Source of the DNA: Gaiellasilicea sp963791905
GTDB lineage: Bacteria; Actinomycetota; Thermoleophilia; Gaiellales; Gaiellaceae
Length of the DNA stretch: 64,000 bases
Reading direction: 5' to 3'
Assembly: GCA_963791905.1 (NCBI GenBank)
Contig: CAWBTX010000005.1
Span: 1-64,000 of the forward strand
Shown: one piece after another, positions 43,050 through 52,936 of the stretch
Numbering within the stretch: the first letter of the stretch is position 1
Layout: each line of letters opens with the position of its first letter
Program-made: the position numbers and the translations under genes
The notes under the pieces: model-generated
The model's input: only the letters and a program-made list of their open reading frames with translations
Database searches by the model: none
Told to the model about the DNA's origin: nothing

Positions 43050-45283
43050 CACGTTCCTCCTTTGCCGCGTGCGTCGAGGGAGAGCGACTGCGTCCCCGAG
43101 GCGAGCGACCCAAGCGCGGCGGTCGGTGACGGCTCGGCGCCCTCGACGTGTACGTCGGGGAGCCAGGTGAGCCAGGAGGGCAGGTACCAGTTGCGCTCGC
43201 CCAAGAGCTTCATGGTTGCCGGGACGAGGACGGAGCGGACGATCGTCGCATCGATGAGCAGCGCGACGGCGACGCCGAAGCCCATTTGCTGGAACGCGAT
43301 CGTGTCGCCCATCGCGAAGCCCCAGAAGACGGCGATGATGATGAGCGCGGCGCCGGTGATCAGGCGAGCGGTCGAGCCGATGCCGAAGGAGATGGCGGCG
43401 TCGGTGTCGCCCGTCTCGGAGTAGCGCTCGCGGATGCGGCTGAGCAGGAAGACCTGGTAGTCCATCGAGAGCCCGAAGAGCACGGCGAACAGGAAGAGCG
43501 GCACCCAGGCGTCGATCGTCTCGGCCTCGCTCAGCCCGAGGAGCTCGTTGCCGATGCCCTCTTGGAAGACGAGGACGAGCAGCCCGTACGCCGCTCCGAC
43601 CGAGAGCAGGTTCATGCCGATTGCCGTGGCGGGGACGACGATCGAGCGGAACGCCAGAGTGAGCAGGAGGAAGCTGAGGCCGAGCACGAACAGGAGCACG
43701 AGCGGGAGCCAGAAGTTCACGGTGTCGTGGTAGTCGAGCTCCTCGGCCGTGTCCCCGCCCACGTACACCTCGGCGTCGGCCCCGGCGAACGCGGTCGGGA
43801 CTGCGTCGCTGCGCAGCTCGCGTACGGCCTCGATCGCCCGTTCGCCGTCCGGGTTCCCCGCGATCGGAACCGTGACGCGAGCAACCGTGCCGGCATCGTT
43901 CACCTCGACAACCGGCTCTCCGAAGACAGGGCGGCGCGCAAGCTCTTGCTCGAGCCGGGCGAGAGCGCCTTCCACGCCAGGCCCGCGGACGTCTCCGGCG
44001 ACCGCGATGTCGACCGGCTCGGTCGACTCCTTCGGAAACTCCTCGCGGAGGAGCAGGTACCCCTGCTTCGACTCGAAGCGGTCGGGCAGCGTCGCGGCGC
44101 CCGAGGTGCCCGTGTCGAGCGCGAGCACGGGGGCCGTGAGCGCGAGCAACAGGCCGGCCGAGAGCACGAGGCTCGCGACAGGTCGACGCATGACCCCGCG
44201 GACGATCGCGCCCCAGAAGCGTCCCTCCTGGCCCGCCTGCTCGGCCGCACGCCCGAAGAACGGGATGCGGAGCGCATTCACGCGGTCGCCGAGCAGCGCG
44301 AGGACGGCTGGGAGCAGCGTGAGCGCGGCGACCACGGAGACGATTCCGACCAGGATCGCGCCGGCGGCCAGACTGCGGAAGATCGTGCTCGGAACGAGCA
44401 GGAGGCCGAGCATCGCCAGCACGAAGGCGATCCCGCTGAAGAGGACGGCGCGGCCGGCGGTGGCGCCGGCAGTCGCGATCGCATCCGGCTTCTCCCGCCC
44501 CTGCACACGCTCCTCCCGATAGCGAGAGAGGGTGAAGAGGGAGTAGTCGATTCCGAGGGCGAGACCCATGCCGATGAGCATGTTCTGGGTGAAGACGGAG
44601 AGGTCGTATGCCTGCGCCAGGAGCGCCACGAGCGCGAGGGCGACCACGATCGAGGCCATCGCCAGCAGGAGCGGTACGAGGCCTGCGACGACCGCACCGA
44701 AGACGAGCAACAGGACGATGAGCGCGAGTGGCGCGCCGAAGAAGAGCTCGCCCTTCTTCAGATCCTCGAGCGACGCGGCGTCCTCGTCGGCGTCCGCCGT
44801 CCAGTTGCCCGTGACCGCCGCCCGGTAGCCGTCTTCGTCGTCGAGGCGTTGAACGGCATCGACGACTCCCTCGACGTCATCCTCCCCGTCCCTGCCGAGG
44901 GCCAGGAGCAGGACGGTCGAGTCTCGGTCCTGCGAGACGAGCCGCCGCTCCTCGTCGTAGGTGACGACCCTCGTCGCACCCGCCGCACGGAGCTCGTCGG
45001 CAAGCGCGGCGACTCGATCACGTGTCGCGCCCGATTCGACCTCGCCGTTTTCAGCCCGTACGACGACGACCTCGGTGGTCGCCTGCCCCGTCGCAGCCTG
45101 CGGAAAGCCCTCGTCGAGAATCCGGTCGGCCTGCTTCGACTCGGTCGACCTCGTGATCTCGGCTTCGCCCTCGAACGCGAGGAACATCGCCACGGTGACG
45201 AACGCAGCGAGGATGACGATGATCCAGAGGCCGACGACGAGCCAGGGGCGCCGACTGCTCGCCCGAGCAAGCCTCTCGGTCAT
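43049..45283 (-). CDS. MMPL family (RND-type) exporter
   Basis: 744 residues from ATG 45283 (MTERLARASSRRPWLVVGLW). Twelve helices in two halves, each with a large periplasmic loop, as in mycobacterial MmpL. Helix 4 region: MLIGMGLALGIDYSLFTLSR; its partner: LFGLSMDYQVFLLSRIRERY. The paired D/Y positions in these helices are the proton-relay residues of the family. Likely substrates are lipids or drugs. The start overlaps the stop of the VOC gene (ATGA). It is part of the operon led by the histidine kinase at 47587. Confidence 0.9.
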   Translation of the reverse strand: MTERLARASSRRPWLVVGLWIIVILAAFVTVAMFLAFEGEAEITRSTESKQADRILDEGFPQAATGQATTEVVVVRAENGEVESGATRDRVAALADELRAAGATRVVTYDEERRLVSQDRDSTVLLLALGRDGEDDVEGVVDAVQRLDDEDGYRAAVTGNWTADADEDAASLEDLKKGELFFGAPLALIVLLLVFGAVVAGLVPLLLAMASIVVALALVALLAQAYDLSVFTQNMLIGMGLALGIDYSLFTLSRYREERVQGREKPDAIATAGATAGRAVLFSGIAFVLAMLGLLLVPSTIFRSLAAGAILVGIVSVVAALTLLPAVLALLGDRVNALRIPFFGRAAEQAGQEGRFWGAIVRGVMRRPVASLVLSAGLLLALTAPVLALDTGTSGAATLPDRFESKQGYLLLREEFPKESTEPVDIAVAGDVRGPGVEGALARLEQELARRPVFGEPVVEVNDAGTVARVTVPIAGNPDGERAIEAVRELRSDAVPTAFAGADAEVYVGGDTAEELDYHDTVNFWLPLVLLFVLGLSFLLLTLAFRSIVVPATAIGMNLLSVGAAYGLLVLVFQEGIGNELLGLSEAETIDAWVPLFLFAVLFGLSMDYQVFLLSRIRERYSETGDTDAAISFGIGSTARLITGAALIIIAVFWGFAMGDTIAFQQMGFGVAVALLIDATIVRSVLVPATMKLLGERNWYLPSWLTWLPDVHVEGAEPSPTAALGSLASGTQSLSLDARGKGGT

Positions 45284-45669
45284 CCCGCCGCCGCCTCGCG
45301 GGGGTGGAGGGCGAAGCGGTTGCCCTCCTGATCCTGGAAGATCGACCACCAGCCGAAGCTCAGCTCGATCGGAGGCTGCGGGAACTCCACGCCGCGCGAG
45401 CGAAGCTCGTCGTACGTCTTTGCGAGGTCGTCGCAACGGAAGAAGACGTTCGACGTTGGCAGCATGTCGGGCGCACTCGGCTGCTCGTGGCGCTGACGCG
45501 GGGTGAGGACGAGGATCATCCCATCCTCAGGCGCTCTGACCTCGACCCAGCGCTGCTCGCCATAGGGGGTGTCCTGGTGGAGCTCGAAGCCGAGCGTCTC
45601 CGTCCAGAACCCGAGCGCGCGTGCTTGATCGGCGACCTCGATGACGACCTTGCTGACACCTTCGATCAC
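45280..45669 (-). CDS. VOC (glyoxalase/bleomycin-resistance) family protein
   Basis: 129 residues from GTG 45669. A duplicated beta-alpha-beta3 fold: VSKVVIEVADQARALGFWTE ... and ... SNVFFRCDDLAKTYDELRSR ... ELSFGWWSIFQDQEGNRFAL. The final F-x-D-x-E-G-N motif is the second metal or substrate strand. The exact reaction is unknown. It sits between the response regulator and the MMPL exporter, with the stop overlapping the MMPL start. This suggests a resistance or lipid-peroxide-related theme, by inference. Confidence 0.8.
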   Translation of the reverse strand: MIEGVSKVVIEVADQARALGFWTETLGFELHQDTPYGEQRWVEVRAPEDGMILVLTPRQRHEQPSAPDMLPTSNVFFRCDDLAKTYDELRSRGVEFPQPPIELSFGWWSIFQDQEGNRFALHPREAAAG

Positions 45670-45784
45670 GGTGCGTTTCCTCCCGCGGCGATTGGTTGCA
45701 CGAATCCGGTTCTAGCCGCGGCGACGCCGACGCGCATCGGCCCAGAGGCCCGAGTTGGACTGCGACCGGAGGTGGACGCCGGCG

Positions 45785-46450
45785 CTACTGCGGCGTCACG
45801 CCGGGCGTGACGACGCCGTGGTCGTACGCGAACACGATCGCTGCAGCGCGATCGCGCACGCCGAGCTTGCCGAAGATGCTGCCGACGTGCGTCTTCACGG
45901 TCGCCTCGGCCACAAACAGGGTCGCCCCGATCTCGGCGTTGGTCGCGCCGCGCGCCATCAGGCGCAGGACGTCGTGCTCGCGGTCGGTCAGCTGGTCGAG
46001 CCGGGCGGCATCGCGGGCAGCCGGGGCGACGACGCGTCGGTAGCGCTCGAGCAGACGCGGCGCGACCGCCGGATCGAACCAGGCCGCGCCGCCGGCGACG
46101 GCTCGGACGGCTGCGATCAGTTCCTCGGCCGAGGAGTCCTTGAGCACGAAGCCGGCGGCGCCTGCCTCGATCACGCCCCACAAGACTTCGTCCTCGCCGA
46201 ACGTCGTGAGCACGAGCACGTCGAGCGGGTCGTCGAGGCCGCGCAACTGCGCGGTGGCCGCGATGCCGTCGAGAGCGGGCATGCGGACGTCCATGAGGAC
46301 CACGTCAGGGCGGAGGCCGGGGAGCACGTCCACCGCTTGGCGGCCGTCGGCGCACTCGGCCACGACGTCGAAGCCATCCGCCGGGGACAGGATTCGGGCG
46401 AGCCCGGCCCGGACGATGGCCTGGTCGTCGACGATGGCGACTCCGATCAC
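45785..46450 (-). CDS. NarL/LuxR-type response regulator
   Basis: 221 residues from GTG 46450 (VIGVAIVDDQAIVRAGLARI). The receiver domain has the acidic pair DD, the phospho-acceptor in VVLMDVRMPALDG and K in GFVLKDSS. The HTH is LTDREHDVLRLMARGATNAE ... TVKTHVGSIFGKLGVRDRAA. The start overlaps the natural stop of the kinase gene (GTGA), so the pair is co-translated. It probably controls its own operon with the MMPL exporter. Confidence 0.88.
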   Translation of the reverse strand: MIGVAIVDDQAIVRAGLARILSPADGFDVVAECADGRQAVDVLPGLRPDVVLMDVRMPALDGIAATAQLRGLDDPLDVLVLTTFGEDEVLWGVIEAGAAGFVLKDSSAEELIAAVRAVAGGAAWFDPAVAPRLLERYRRVVAPAARDAARLDQLTDREHDVLRLMARGATNAEIGATLFVAEATVKTHVGSIFGKLGVRDRAAAIVFAYDHGVVTPGVTPQ

Positions 46451-47587
46451 CGGGTTCCCTCGTCTTCCACGGGAAGCTCGCAGCGCACGCCGCCAGCCGT
46501 CGCGCGTCGGCCCGGCCTCGAACTCCCCGCCGAGCGCCGTCGCCCTCTCCTGCATTCCGATCAGCCCGTAATGGGGTCGCGCTCGCTCGGAGGCGTCTCC
46601 AGCTACGAGCGGTCCGCTGGTCTCGGCGAGGAACACAACACGTCCGTTCGCCAGCTCGAGCCCCAGCATCGTTCGAGCACGCGGGGCATGGCGAGCCGCG
46701 TTCGCCAGCGCCTCCTGCGCGATCGGGTAGAGCGCGCGCCCCACTCGGGGCGGGACTTTCGTGAGGTCTCCTCGTACGTGCAGCTCGACGTTGAGACCTC
46801 CGGCCCGTGCCTCGTCGACGAGCGCCGGGATCTCGCTCGCCGCGGCGACAGGCGCCGCCACGCGCGTCACGTCGTCGCTGCGGAGCAGCGTCACCGTGCG
46901 ACGAAGCTCCTGCATGCTGCGGCGGCCGACCTCCTCCGCGGATCGGAGCGCCTCCTCCGCTGCGTCCGGGTCGCGGCGCAGCACGTGCCGGGCGCTCGTC
47001 ACCTGCAGCATCACGGCGGCCAGGCCGTGACCCACGAAGTCGTGGACGTCACGAGCAATCCGACGGCGCTCTGTCAGCAGCTCTTGCTGGCCCAGCAGAC
47101 GCCGCGCCTCCTCGAGCTCGACCACGAGCCGTTCCTGGCGAGCGACTGCGCGGCCGACGACCCAGATGAAGATGATGGCCACGACCCAGATGCCGACGGC
47201 GATCTCCATCGGATCCTGAGCGAGGGCCACGAGCACCGGCGTCGCCGCCGCGAGCCCACCGAGCGACACCGCAGCCGGGAGCGACGGAGTCCAACGCGCA
47301 GCCGCGAAACCGAGCAGAACGGCGTTGAACATGACCGGCTCGAGCTCTCCCGTGCGCTGCGCCGCGACCACCGGAACGACGATGGCCACAGAGACGGCGG
47401 CGAGCGGCACGTTGCGGGCGAAAGCCCACAGGCTCCAGGCGGCGACCGGCACCGCCGTCAGGGCGAGGTCGGCCGCCGACGAAGGCTGGGTGAGTGCCGC
47501 GACGAGGCCGAACGCCAGCGAGAAGAACGGGAGAACGCGACGAAGCTCATCCGTTTCGAACCAATCGCGAACGGACCCACCGACCAC
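46447..47587 (-). CDS. Histidine kinase (HisKA_3), one frameshift
   Basis: About 380 residues from GTG 47587. Four or five membrane helices (~20-150) are followed by the dimerisation/phospho-acceptor box RRIARDVHDFVGHGLAAVML with the histidine in DVHDF, then a HATPase region (ALYPIAQEALANAARHAPRA ... YGLIGMQERATALGGEFEAG). The usual DxGxG box reads AETSGP, an atypical site. One base is gained or lost near 46500: the correct ending GGVRCELPVEDEGTR and its TGA (46447) lie in the next frame. Without the shift the frame runs straight into the response regulator, giving a false 600-residue fusion. Confidence 0.8.
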
Positions 47588-47730
47588 ACCCCGACTGTAC
47601 TCCGCGGCTTCCGCCGCGGCCGTCCTTCTCCGGGCGGAGCCGGGGACTCCGACCGGGGATGGACTCAGGACCTTCCTGGCCTACGAAAGCGATCGCGAGG
47701 CGGAATCGGCCGGGTGTCAGACTTGGCGAC

Positions 47731-50448
47731 ATGACCGTCGCGACCGTCGGCAGGCAGGCTGAGCTCGCGTCCATCCATGCGTTCCTCGAGCGTGCCGCGG
47801 AGGGGCCGCTGGCGCTCGTGCTCGAGGGCGAGGCAGGCATCGGGAAGTCGACGCTCTGGCTCGCCGGGGTCGAGGCTGCGCGTACACGGGGGTTCAGCGT
47901 CCTCGTGTCGCGGCCGGCTGAAGCGGAGCGGGGACTCACCCACGCCGGCCTCGGCGACCTGTTCGACGGCGTTCTCGAGAGCGTGCTCCCGGTGTTGCCG
48001 GCGCCCAGGCGCCGTGCGTTGGAGGTCGCGCTCCTCGTCGAGGAGGATGCTCACGACTTCGATCCGCGCACGCTCGGCGTCGCGGTCCGGAGTGCGCTCG
48101 AGATTCTCGCTGCCGAAGGGCCGGTTGTCCTCGCGATCGACGACGACCAGTGGCTCGACCCGTCCTCGGCGAGCGCACTCGCGTTCGCGCTGCGGCGGCT
48201 GGACGAGCGCGCGATCCTCCTCCTGCTCACGCGTCGCCTCGGCGAGAGTGCGGAGACGCCGGATCTCGAGCGGGCGATACGTGGCGATCGGGTGGAGCGG
48301 CTGCACGTCGGCCCTCTCAGTCTCGGGGCGATTCACCGGCTTCTCCAGGCACAACTCGCACTCGCGCTTGCACGCCCGACCCTCGTGCGCGTGCACGAGG
48401 CATCCGGTGGGAACCCCTTCTACGCGCTCGAGCTCGGCCGGGCTCTGGGCGCCGAGGTCGATCCCACGCAGCCTCTCCGTGTCCCAGGGTCGCTCGAGGG
48501 TCTGGTTCGCGCACGCCTCGACAGGCTGCCGCCGGCAACCCGAGCGTCGCTGCTGCTCGCGGCGGCCGTGGGTCGTCCGTCCCCCGAGCTGCTCGCGGCC
48601 CTGGACGTCACCGAGCGCGTGCTCGAGCCAGCCGTTGCCGCCCGTGTGATCGAACGCACGGACGCGACGATTCGCTTTGCGCACCCACTCCTCGCGTCGG
48701 TGGTCTACCACGGCGTGTCTGCGGACGAGCGACGGCGCGCACACGGCCGTCTCGCTTTGGTCGTCGCGGACCCGCTCGACCGCGCGCGCCACCTCGCGCT
48801 GTCGACGGAGCGCCCGGACACCGAGATCGCCGGTGTGCTCGAGGAAGCCGCGGCGATGGCGAGCACCCGCGGCACACCAATCGCCGCAGCCGAGCTCGCC
48901 GAGCACGCGCTTCGGCTGACGCCGCCGGGCGCGCACAGCGACCGGCACCGTCGAGCGCTCGCTGCGGCTCACGTCCAGCGAAGTGCGGGCGAGTGGACGC
49001 GCGCCCGCAGGCTTCTCGCCGATCTCCTCGCAGAGAGGCGAGCGGGTTCCTGGCGGGCCGAGGCTCTCGTCCTCCTTGCCGAGCTGGAGAGTGTCGGTCG
49101 GTCTGGTCCACTGCTCGAGGAGGCCTTGCGCGAGGCTCCTTCGCCCGCGCTTCGATCCGAGATCCACTGCCGACTCGCCTGGGCGACGCGTTTCAAGCCC
49201 TCATCTGACCCGTCAGACCATGCACGCGCAGCCCTCGAGCTTGCCGAGCAGCTCGACGACGGCGTGCTGCGCCGGCGAGCCCGTGCGGTGCAGTCAATCC
49301 TCGGGTGGTTCGCCGGCGACGCGGAGGCACCGGAGGACCTACCCGCGCGCGCCATCGACTTCCCGAGCGCCGTCGGCGGCGAGCAGCTCGTGCGGGAGGC
49401 GACGCTTGCGGTCGTGAACACCCTCGCGCCGCTCCCGAAGAGGGACGAGGCCCGCGCCTTGCTCGAGCGCGAGTACCAAGAGTGGCGCGAGCGTGACGAG
49501 CCGAGGAGCTCCCGTGCGCTCTGGGGTCTCGCCTGGGTTGAGTTCTGGGCTGGACGCTGGGTGCTCGGCGCCGAATACGCGGCTCGGGCCCGCGACATCT
49601 CGGTCCAGTACGGGCTCGAAGTGCCGCAGGACCATCTCCCGATGGCGGTCATTGCCGTTCATCGGGGACAGCTCGAGCTGGCCCGGGAGCATTCCGAACG
49701 AGCGCTCGAGCTGTCTGACGAGCAGTTCGGCCTTCGTCCCCCGCAGCACATGGCGGTCCTCGGGCTCGTCGCGCGCTGGAACGGAGATCTGTCGGGGGCG
49801 ATGGCGTGGCTCGCTGAGGCCGAGCGGCAGGCCTCGGCGTTCCGGTGGGGCGAGCCCAGTGTCCGCTGGTGGAGCGGCGACCAGATCGAGCTTCTGCTCG
49901 AGCTCGGCCTGATCGAGGACGCGATCCGGGTCCTCGACGTCTGGGAGGCGGACGCCGCTCGCGTCGCTCGCGAATGGGTGTTCCCCCACGTGACCCGGTG
50001 CCGTGGGCTCGTCGCCGCCGCTCGAGGGGAGGTCGATCGCGCCGGTTCCCTCCTCTGCCGAGCCGTCGCACAGCACAACGAGGTCGGAGATCCTTTCGGC
50101 ACGGCTCGGGCATCGCTCGGGCTCGGCATCGTCCGGAGGCGGGAACGGAAGAAGCGGGAAGCCCGCGAGGCGATCGAGGCTGCGCTCGAAGGTTTCGAGC
50201 AGCTCGGGGCCGCGACGTGGGTCGCCAAGGCTCAGAGCGAGCTTGGGAGCATCGGCGGGCGAAGGCGCGAGGAAGGGCTGACGCCTGCCGAGCGCCGGGT
50301 CGCGGCGCTGGTTGTGGAGGGCCGCACGAACCGGGAGGTCGCTGCTGCGCTCTTCCTCACGGAACGGACGGTCGCCAGTCACCTCACCCATGTCTACGCC
50401 AAGCTCGGCGTTCGATCGCGAATGGAGCTCGCCCGTCTGCTGCGGTGA
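47731..50448 (+). CDS. LuxR-family regulator with AAA ATPase domain (LAL type)
   Basis: 905 residues from ATG 47731. The N-terminal AAA_16 domain has Walker A GEAGIGKSTL (~35-44) and Walker B VVLAIDDDQWLD (~130). A long helical repeat region (~300-830) follows. The C-terminal LuxR HTH is LTPAERRVAALVVEGRTNRE ... TVASHLTHVYAKLGVRSRME. Large ATP-binding regulators of this kind activate transcription in response to small ligands (compare MalT). The gene is divergent from the histidine-kinase operon, with 143 bp between starts. Confidence 0.88.
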   Translation: MTVATVGRQAELASIHAFLERAAEGPLALVLEGEAGIGKSTLWLAGVEAARTRGFSVLVSRPAEAERGLTHAGLGDLFDGVLESVLPVLPAPRRRALEVALLVEEDAHDFDPRTLGVAVRSALEILAAEGPVVLAIDDDQWLDPSSASALAFALRRLDERAILLLLTRRLGESAETPDLERAIRGDRVERLHVGPLSLGAIHRLLQAQLALALARPTLVRVHEASGGNPFYALELGRALGAEVDPTQPLRVPGSLEGLVRARLDRLPPATRASLLLAAAVGRPSPELLAALDVTERVLEPAVAARVIERTDATIRFAHPLLASVVYHGVSADERRRAHGRLALVVADPLDRARHLALSTERPDTEIAGVLEEAAAMASTRGTPIAAAELAEHALRLTPPGAHSDRHRRALAAAHVQRSAGEWTRARRLLADLLAERRAGSWRAEALVLLAELESVGRSGPLLEEALREAPSPALRSEIHCRLAWATRFKPSSDPSDHARAALELAEQLDDGVLRRRARAVQSILGWFAGDAEAPEDLPARAIDFPSAVGGEQLVREATLAVVNTLAPLPKRDEARALLEREYQEWRERDEPRSSRALWGLAWVEFWAGRWVLGAEYAARARDISVQYGLEVPQDHLPMAVIAVHRGQLELAREHSERALELSDEQFGLRPPQHMAVLGLVARWNGDLSGAMAWLAEAERQASAFRWGEPSVRWWSGDQIELLLELGLIEDAIRVLDVWEADAARVAREWVFPHVTRCRGLVAAARGEVDRAGSLLCRAVAQHNEVGDPFGTARASLGLGIVRRRERKKREAREAIEAALEGFEQLGAATWVAKAQSELGSIGGRRREEGLTPAERRVAALVVEGRTNREVAAALFLTERTVASHLTHVYAKLGVRSRMELARLLR

Positions 50449-50565
50449 GCGGCTCGGGCGCGACGCGGGAAAGTTCAGACGTTCTGACGTTTGCAATCGG
50501 CGGACCGCCGCCTAGAGTCGCTTGTCACGCCGTCGAATCAGCGTCGTGTCGCGAAGGGAGAAGAA

Positions 50566-51051
50566 ATGAGATCGAGATGGGCCTTGGCGCTGGCCTGCGT
50601 TGTCGGCGGCGTCGCCGTGTGCGCCGGAACCGTCCTGGCGACGCCACCCTCCAGCGTCGAGCCAACGGAATTCGGGGTCGGACGCTTCGGTCGCATCGAT
50701 ACGGAGGGCACGATCGGTGCGTGGAGCGCGAGCATGAAGACGACGAAAGCCTCCGACCTCCATGTCCTTCAAAACAAGATCGCGCCGGGCGGGACCTTCG
50801 GGTGGCACAGCCATCCCGGGCCGAGCTTCGTGATCGTCAAGTCGGGTACGGCGACCGTCTACCTGGGCGCCGATCCCACGTGCAGACCTCGCCGGTTCAA
50901 GGCCGGATCGGGATTCGTGGACAGGGGGCTCGACGTCCACGTGGTCCGAAACGAGGGCCCTGTGGACCTCGTGACCGTCGTCGTCTCGTTCGTTCCGAAG
51001 GGCGCAATGAGGCGAATCGACGAACGAGACCCCGGCAACTGCCCTTTCTAG
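50566..51051 (+). CDS. Secreted cupin-domain protein
   Basis: 161 residues from ATG 50566 (AAGGGAGAAGAA upstream). A signal peptide covers ~1-25 (RWALALACVVGGVAVCAGTV). The cupin core is PGGTFGWHSHPGPSFVIVKS ... TATVYLGADPTC ... FVDRGLDVHVVRNEGPVDLV, with likely metal ligands H in WHSH and the later H. Function unknown, but extracellular metal-bound cupins often bind small ligands. A 10-bp hairpin terminator follows. Confidence 0.8.
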   Translation: MRSRWALALACVVGGVAVCAGTVLATPPSSVEPTEFGVGRFGRIDTEGTIGAWSASMKTTKASDLHVLQNKIAPGGTFGWHSHPGPSFVIVKSGTATVYLGADPTCRPRRFKAGSGFVDRGLDVHVVRNEGPVDLVTVVVSFVPKGAMRRIDERDPGNCPF

Positions 51052-51065
51052 GCTCTGTGCGACAC

Positions 51066-51099
51066 CCGGAGGGTGGGGGCGCCATGCTTCACCCTCCGG
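51066..51099 (+). terminator. Hairpin terminator behind the cupin gene
   Basis: CCGGAGGGTG (51066-51075) pairs perfectly with CACCCTCCGG (51090-51099) across a 14-nt loop, 14 bp behind the cupin stop. Confidence 0.65.
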
Positions 51100-51124
51100 C
51101 ACAACCCCAGGAGGTGACACGAGC

Positions 51125-51508
51125 GTGAACGAAGAGACGGTGAACGTCCGCTACATGGTCGACGACGTCGAGGCCGCAATCGACTTCTACACCACCCACC
51201 TTGATTTCAGCCTGATCTCGAGCGCCGCGCCTGCGTTCGCCGACATCCGTCGCGGCAACCTCCGACTCCTGCTGAGCGGCCCCACCAGCTCCGCCGGCCG
51301 GCCGATGCCCGATGGGCGCACGCCCGGCCCGGGCGGCTGGAACCGCATTCACCTGATCGTCGACGACATCGCCGCCGAAGTCGAGCGGCTGCGCAGCGCC
51401 GGCCTGGGCTTCCGGAACGAGATCGTCACCGGCCCCGGCGGCTCGCAGATCCTGCTCGACGATCCGTCCGGTAACCCGGTCGAGCTCTTCCAACCCGCCC
51501 AGCCGTAA
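51125..51508 (+). CDS. VOC (glyoxalase-like) family protein
   Basis: 127 residues from GTG 51125 with CAGGAGGTGA upstream. The two half-folds are VNVRYMVDDVEAAIDFYTTH and WNRIHLIVDDIAAEVERLRS. It ends ILLDDPSGNPVELFQPAQP, the usual strand with the second metal glutamate. The reaction is unknown. It is a different gene from the VOC at 45280. Confidence 0.85.
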   Translation: MNEETVNVRYMVDDVEAAIDFYTTHLDFSLISSAAPAFADIRRGNLRLLLSGPTSSAGRPMPDGRTPGPGGWNRIHLIVDDIAAEVERLRSAGLGFRNEIVTGPGGSQILLDDPSGNPVELFQPAQP

Positions 51509-51613
51509 CGGCCGCCGCCACGGTGCCGAGCCTCGGAACGCCCAGCCGGTCGGCGGGCGAGAGCCCTGCAAGCCTGCCTCTTGACGAGCCTGCGCTTTGC
51601 GCATATAACTATT

Positions 51614-51627
51614 TAGCCAGAGTGCTA
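51614..51627 (+). promoter_or_regulatory. Likely operator of the GntR-ABC operon
   Basis: An AT-rich inverted repeat TAGC-N6-GCTA lies 18 bp before the GntR start, in an A/T-rich patch (ATAACTATTTAGCC) unusual for this DNA. YtrA-type GntR repressors commonly bind such a palindrome over their own promoter. Confidence 0.45.
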
Positions 51628-51644
51628 GATAAAGAGAGGAATGC

Positions 51645-52037
51645 GTGATCGAGTTTCGGCTCAACGAGCGGTCCGGGGTGCCGACGTATCTGCAGCTGGT
51701 GCATCAGGTGCGGCAGGCTGTCCGGCTGGGCGTGTTGCAGCCGGGCGACCAGCTTCCGACCGTGAAGGAAGTCGTTGGAAGGCTGGCGATCAACCCCAAC
51801 ACGGTGCTGAAGGCCTACCGCGAGCTCGATCACGAGGGACTCGTCGAGGGGCGGCGCGGCCAGGGAACCTTCGTCTCCCGCGCGCTCACGCCCACGCCGC
51901 CGGCCGAGTACGCCGCGCTGCAATCGGCGCTGCTGCGCTGGCTGACGGAGGCCCGCGAAGCCGGGCTCGACGAGGACGACGTCTCCGCGCTCCTGGCCTC
52001 GGCGGTGCACTCCGCGTTTGCGAGGGAGGCGGCATGA
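51645..52037 (+). CDS. GntR-family regulator, YtrA subfamily
   Basis: 130 residues from GTG 51645 (AGAGAGGA upstream). The winged HTH is VPTYLQLVHQVRQAVRLGVL ... QLPTVKEVVGRLAINPNTVL ... GLVEGRRGQGTFVS. The short C-terminal part (~80-130, helical) lacks a large effector domain, which marks the YtrA type. The gene overlaps the ABC ATPase gene (ATGA), so it probably represses its own transporter operon. Confidence 0.88.
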   Translation: MIEFRLNERSGVPTYLQLVHQVRQAVRLGVLQPGDQLPTVKEVVGRLAINPNTVLKAYRELDHEGLVEGRRGQGTFVSRALTPTPPAEYAALQSALLRWLTEAREAGLDEDDVSALLASAVHSAFAREAA

Positions 52038-52936
52038 GTCCGCTCCCCGTGGTCGAGACGAAGGCGCTCGGCAAGCGCTACGGGTCGCTCGATGCCCTCC
52101 GCGACTGCTCACTGGAGATTCCCGCCGGCTCGGTCGTGGCGTTGGTCGGCCCCAACGGTGCCGGCAAGACGACGCTCCTTCACCTGCTGATCGGACTGGT
52201 CAAGCCGACCGCCGGCGAAGCGCGCGTGCTCGGGTGGTCGCCGCGCGACCAGCCGCACCTCGTGCTTCCCCGGGTCGGTTTCGTGGCACAGGATCATCCG
52301 CTCTACCGCGGGTTCAGGCTCGCCGAGATGCTCAAGCTGGGCCGGAAGCTGAACCCTCGCTGGGACGACGACATGGCGCGGAGGCGGTTGGACGGGCTCG
52401 GCCTCCCGCTCGGCCAGAAGGTCGGCCGCCTCTCCGGAGGCCAGCAGGCGCAGGTCGCACTGACCCTCGCCCTGGCCAAACGGCCGGAGCTGCTCGTGCT
52501 CGACGAGCCGGTTGCCTCCCTCGATCCGCTCGCGCGCCGCGAGTTCCTGCAGTCACTGATGGAGGCCGTGGCCGAGGAAGGGCTCACGGTGGTGCTCTCG
52601 TCGCACATCGTCGCCGAGCTCGAGCGCGTGTGTGACTCCCTCGTCATCCTGGCGGCGGGAGGCGTTCAGCTCGCGGGACAGATCGACGAAGTCCTCGGCT
52701 CGCACCGCCTTCTGATCGGCCCCCGCCGCGACCCCGCTCCGGTCGCTCGCGTCCACTCGGTGATCCAGGCGAGCCACACCGAGCGGCAGACGACGCTGCT
52801 CGTCAAGACGAACGGTCACGTTGACGACGCTTCGTGGCGTGTCGACGAGGTCGGGCTCGAAGACATCGTGCTCGCCTACCTCGGTCACCAGGCCATCCGA
52901 CGTGCCGAGCCCGGCCCACTGGAGCTGGCGTCGTGA
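52034..52936 (+). CDS. ABC transporter ATP-binding protein
   Basis: 300 residues. Walker A is LVGPNGAGKTTLLHLL, the signature LSGGQQAQVALTLALAKRPE, Walker B LLVLDEPVASLDP, and the switch histidine SSHIVAEL. The C-terminal ~80 residues (LLIGPRRDPAPVARVHSVIQ ...) are extra to the core. It drives the permease encoded next, whose GTG start overlaps its stop by two bases (GTGA). Genes of this arrangement under a YtrA regulator usually form exporters. Confidence 0.9.
   Translation: MSPLPVVETKALGKRYGSLDALRDCSLEIPAGSVVALVGPNGAGKTTLLHLLIGLVKPTAGEARVLGWSPRDQPHLVLPRVGFVAQDHPLYRGFRLAEMLKLGRKLNPRWDDDMARRRLDGLGLPLGQKVGRLSGGQQAQVALTLALAKRPELLVLDEPVASLDPLARREFLQSLMEAVAEEGLTVVLSSHIVAELERVCDSLVILAAGGVQLAGQIDEVLGSHRLLIGPRRDPAPVARVHSVIQASHTERQTTLLVKTNGHVDDASWRVDEVGLEDIVLAYLGHQAIRRAEPGPLELAS

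Noticed and set aside
43148..45331. 727-codon plus-strand frame opposite the MMPL gene
   Set aside because: Its product is a D/E/R/Q-rich low-complexity shadow of a high-GC gene. The minus strand has the family motifs and coupled starts.
45755..47734. 659-codon plus-strand frame opposite the kinase and regulator
   Set aside because: Charged low-complexity shadow. The minus strand has clear REC, LuxR and HATPase motifs.
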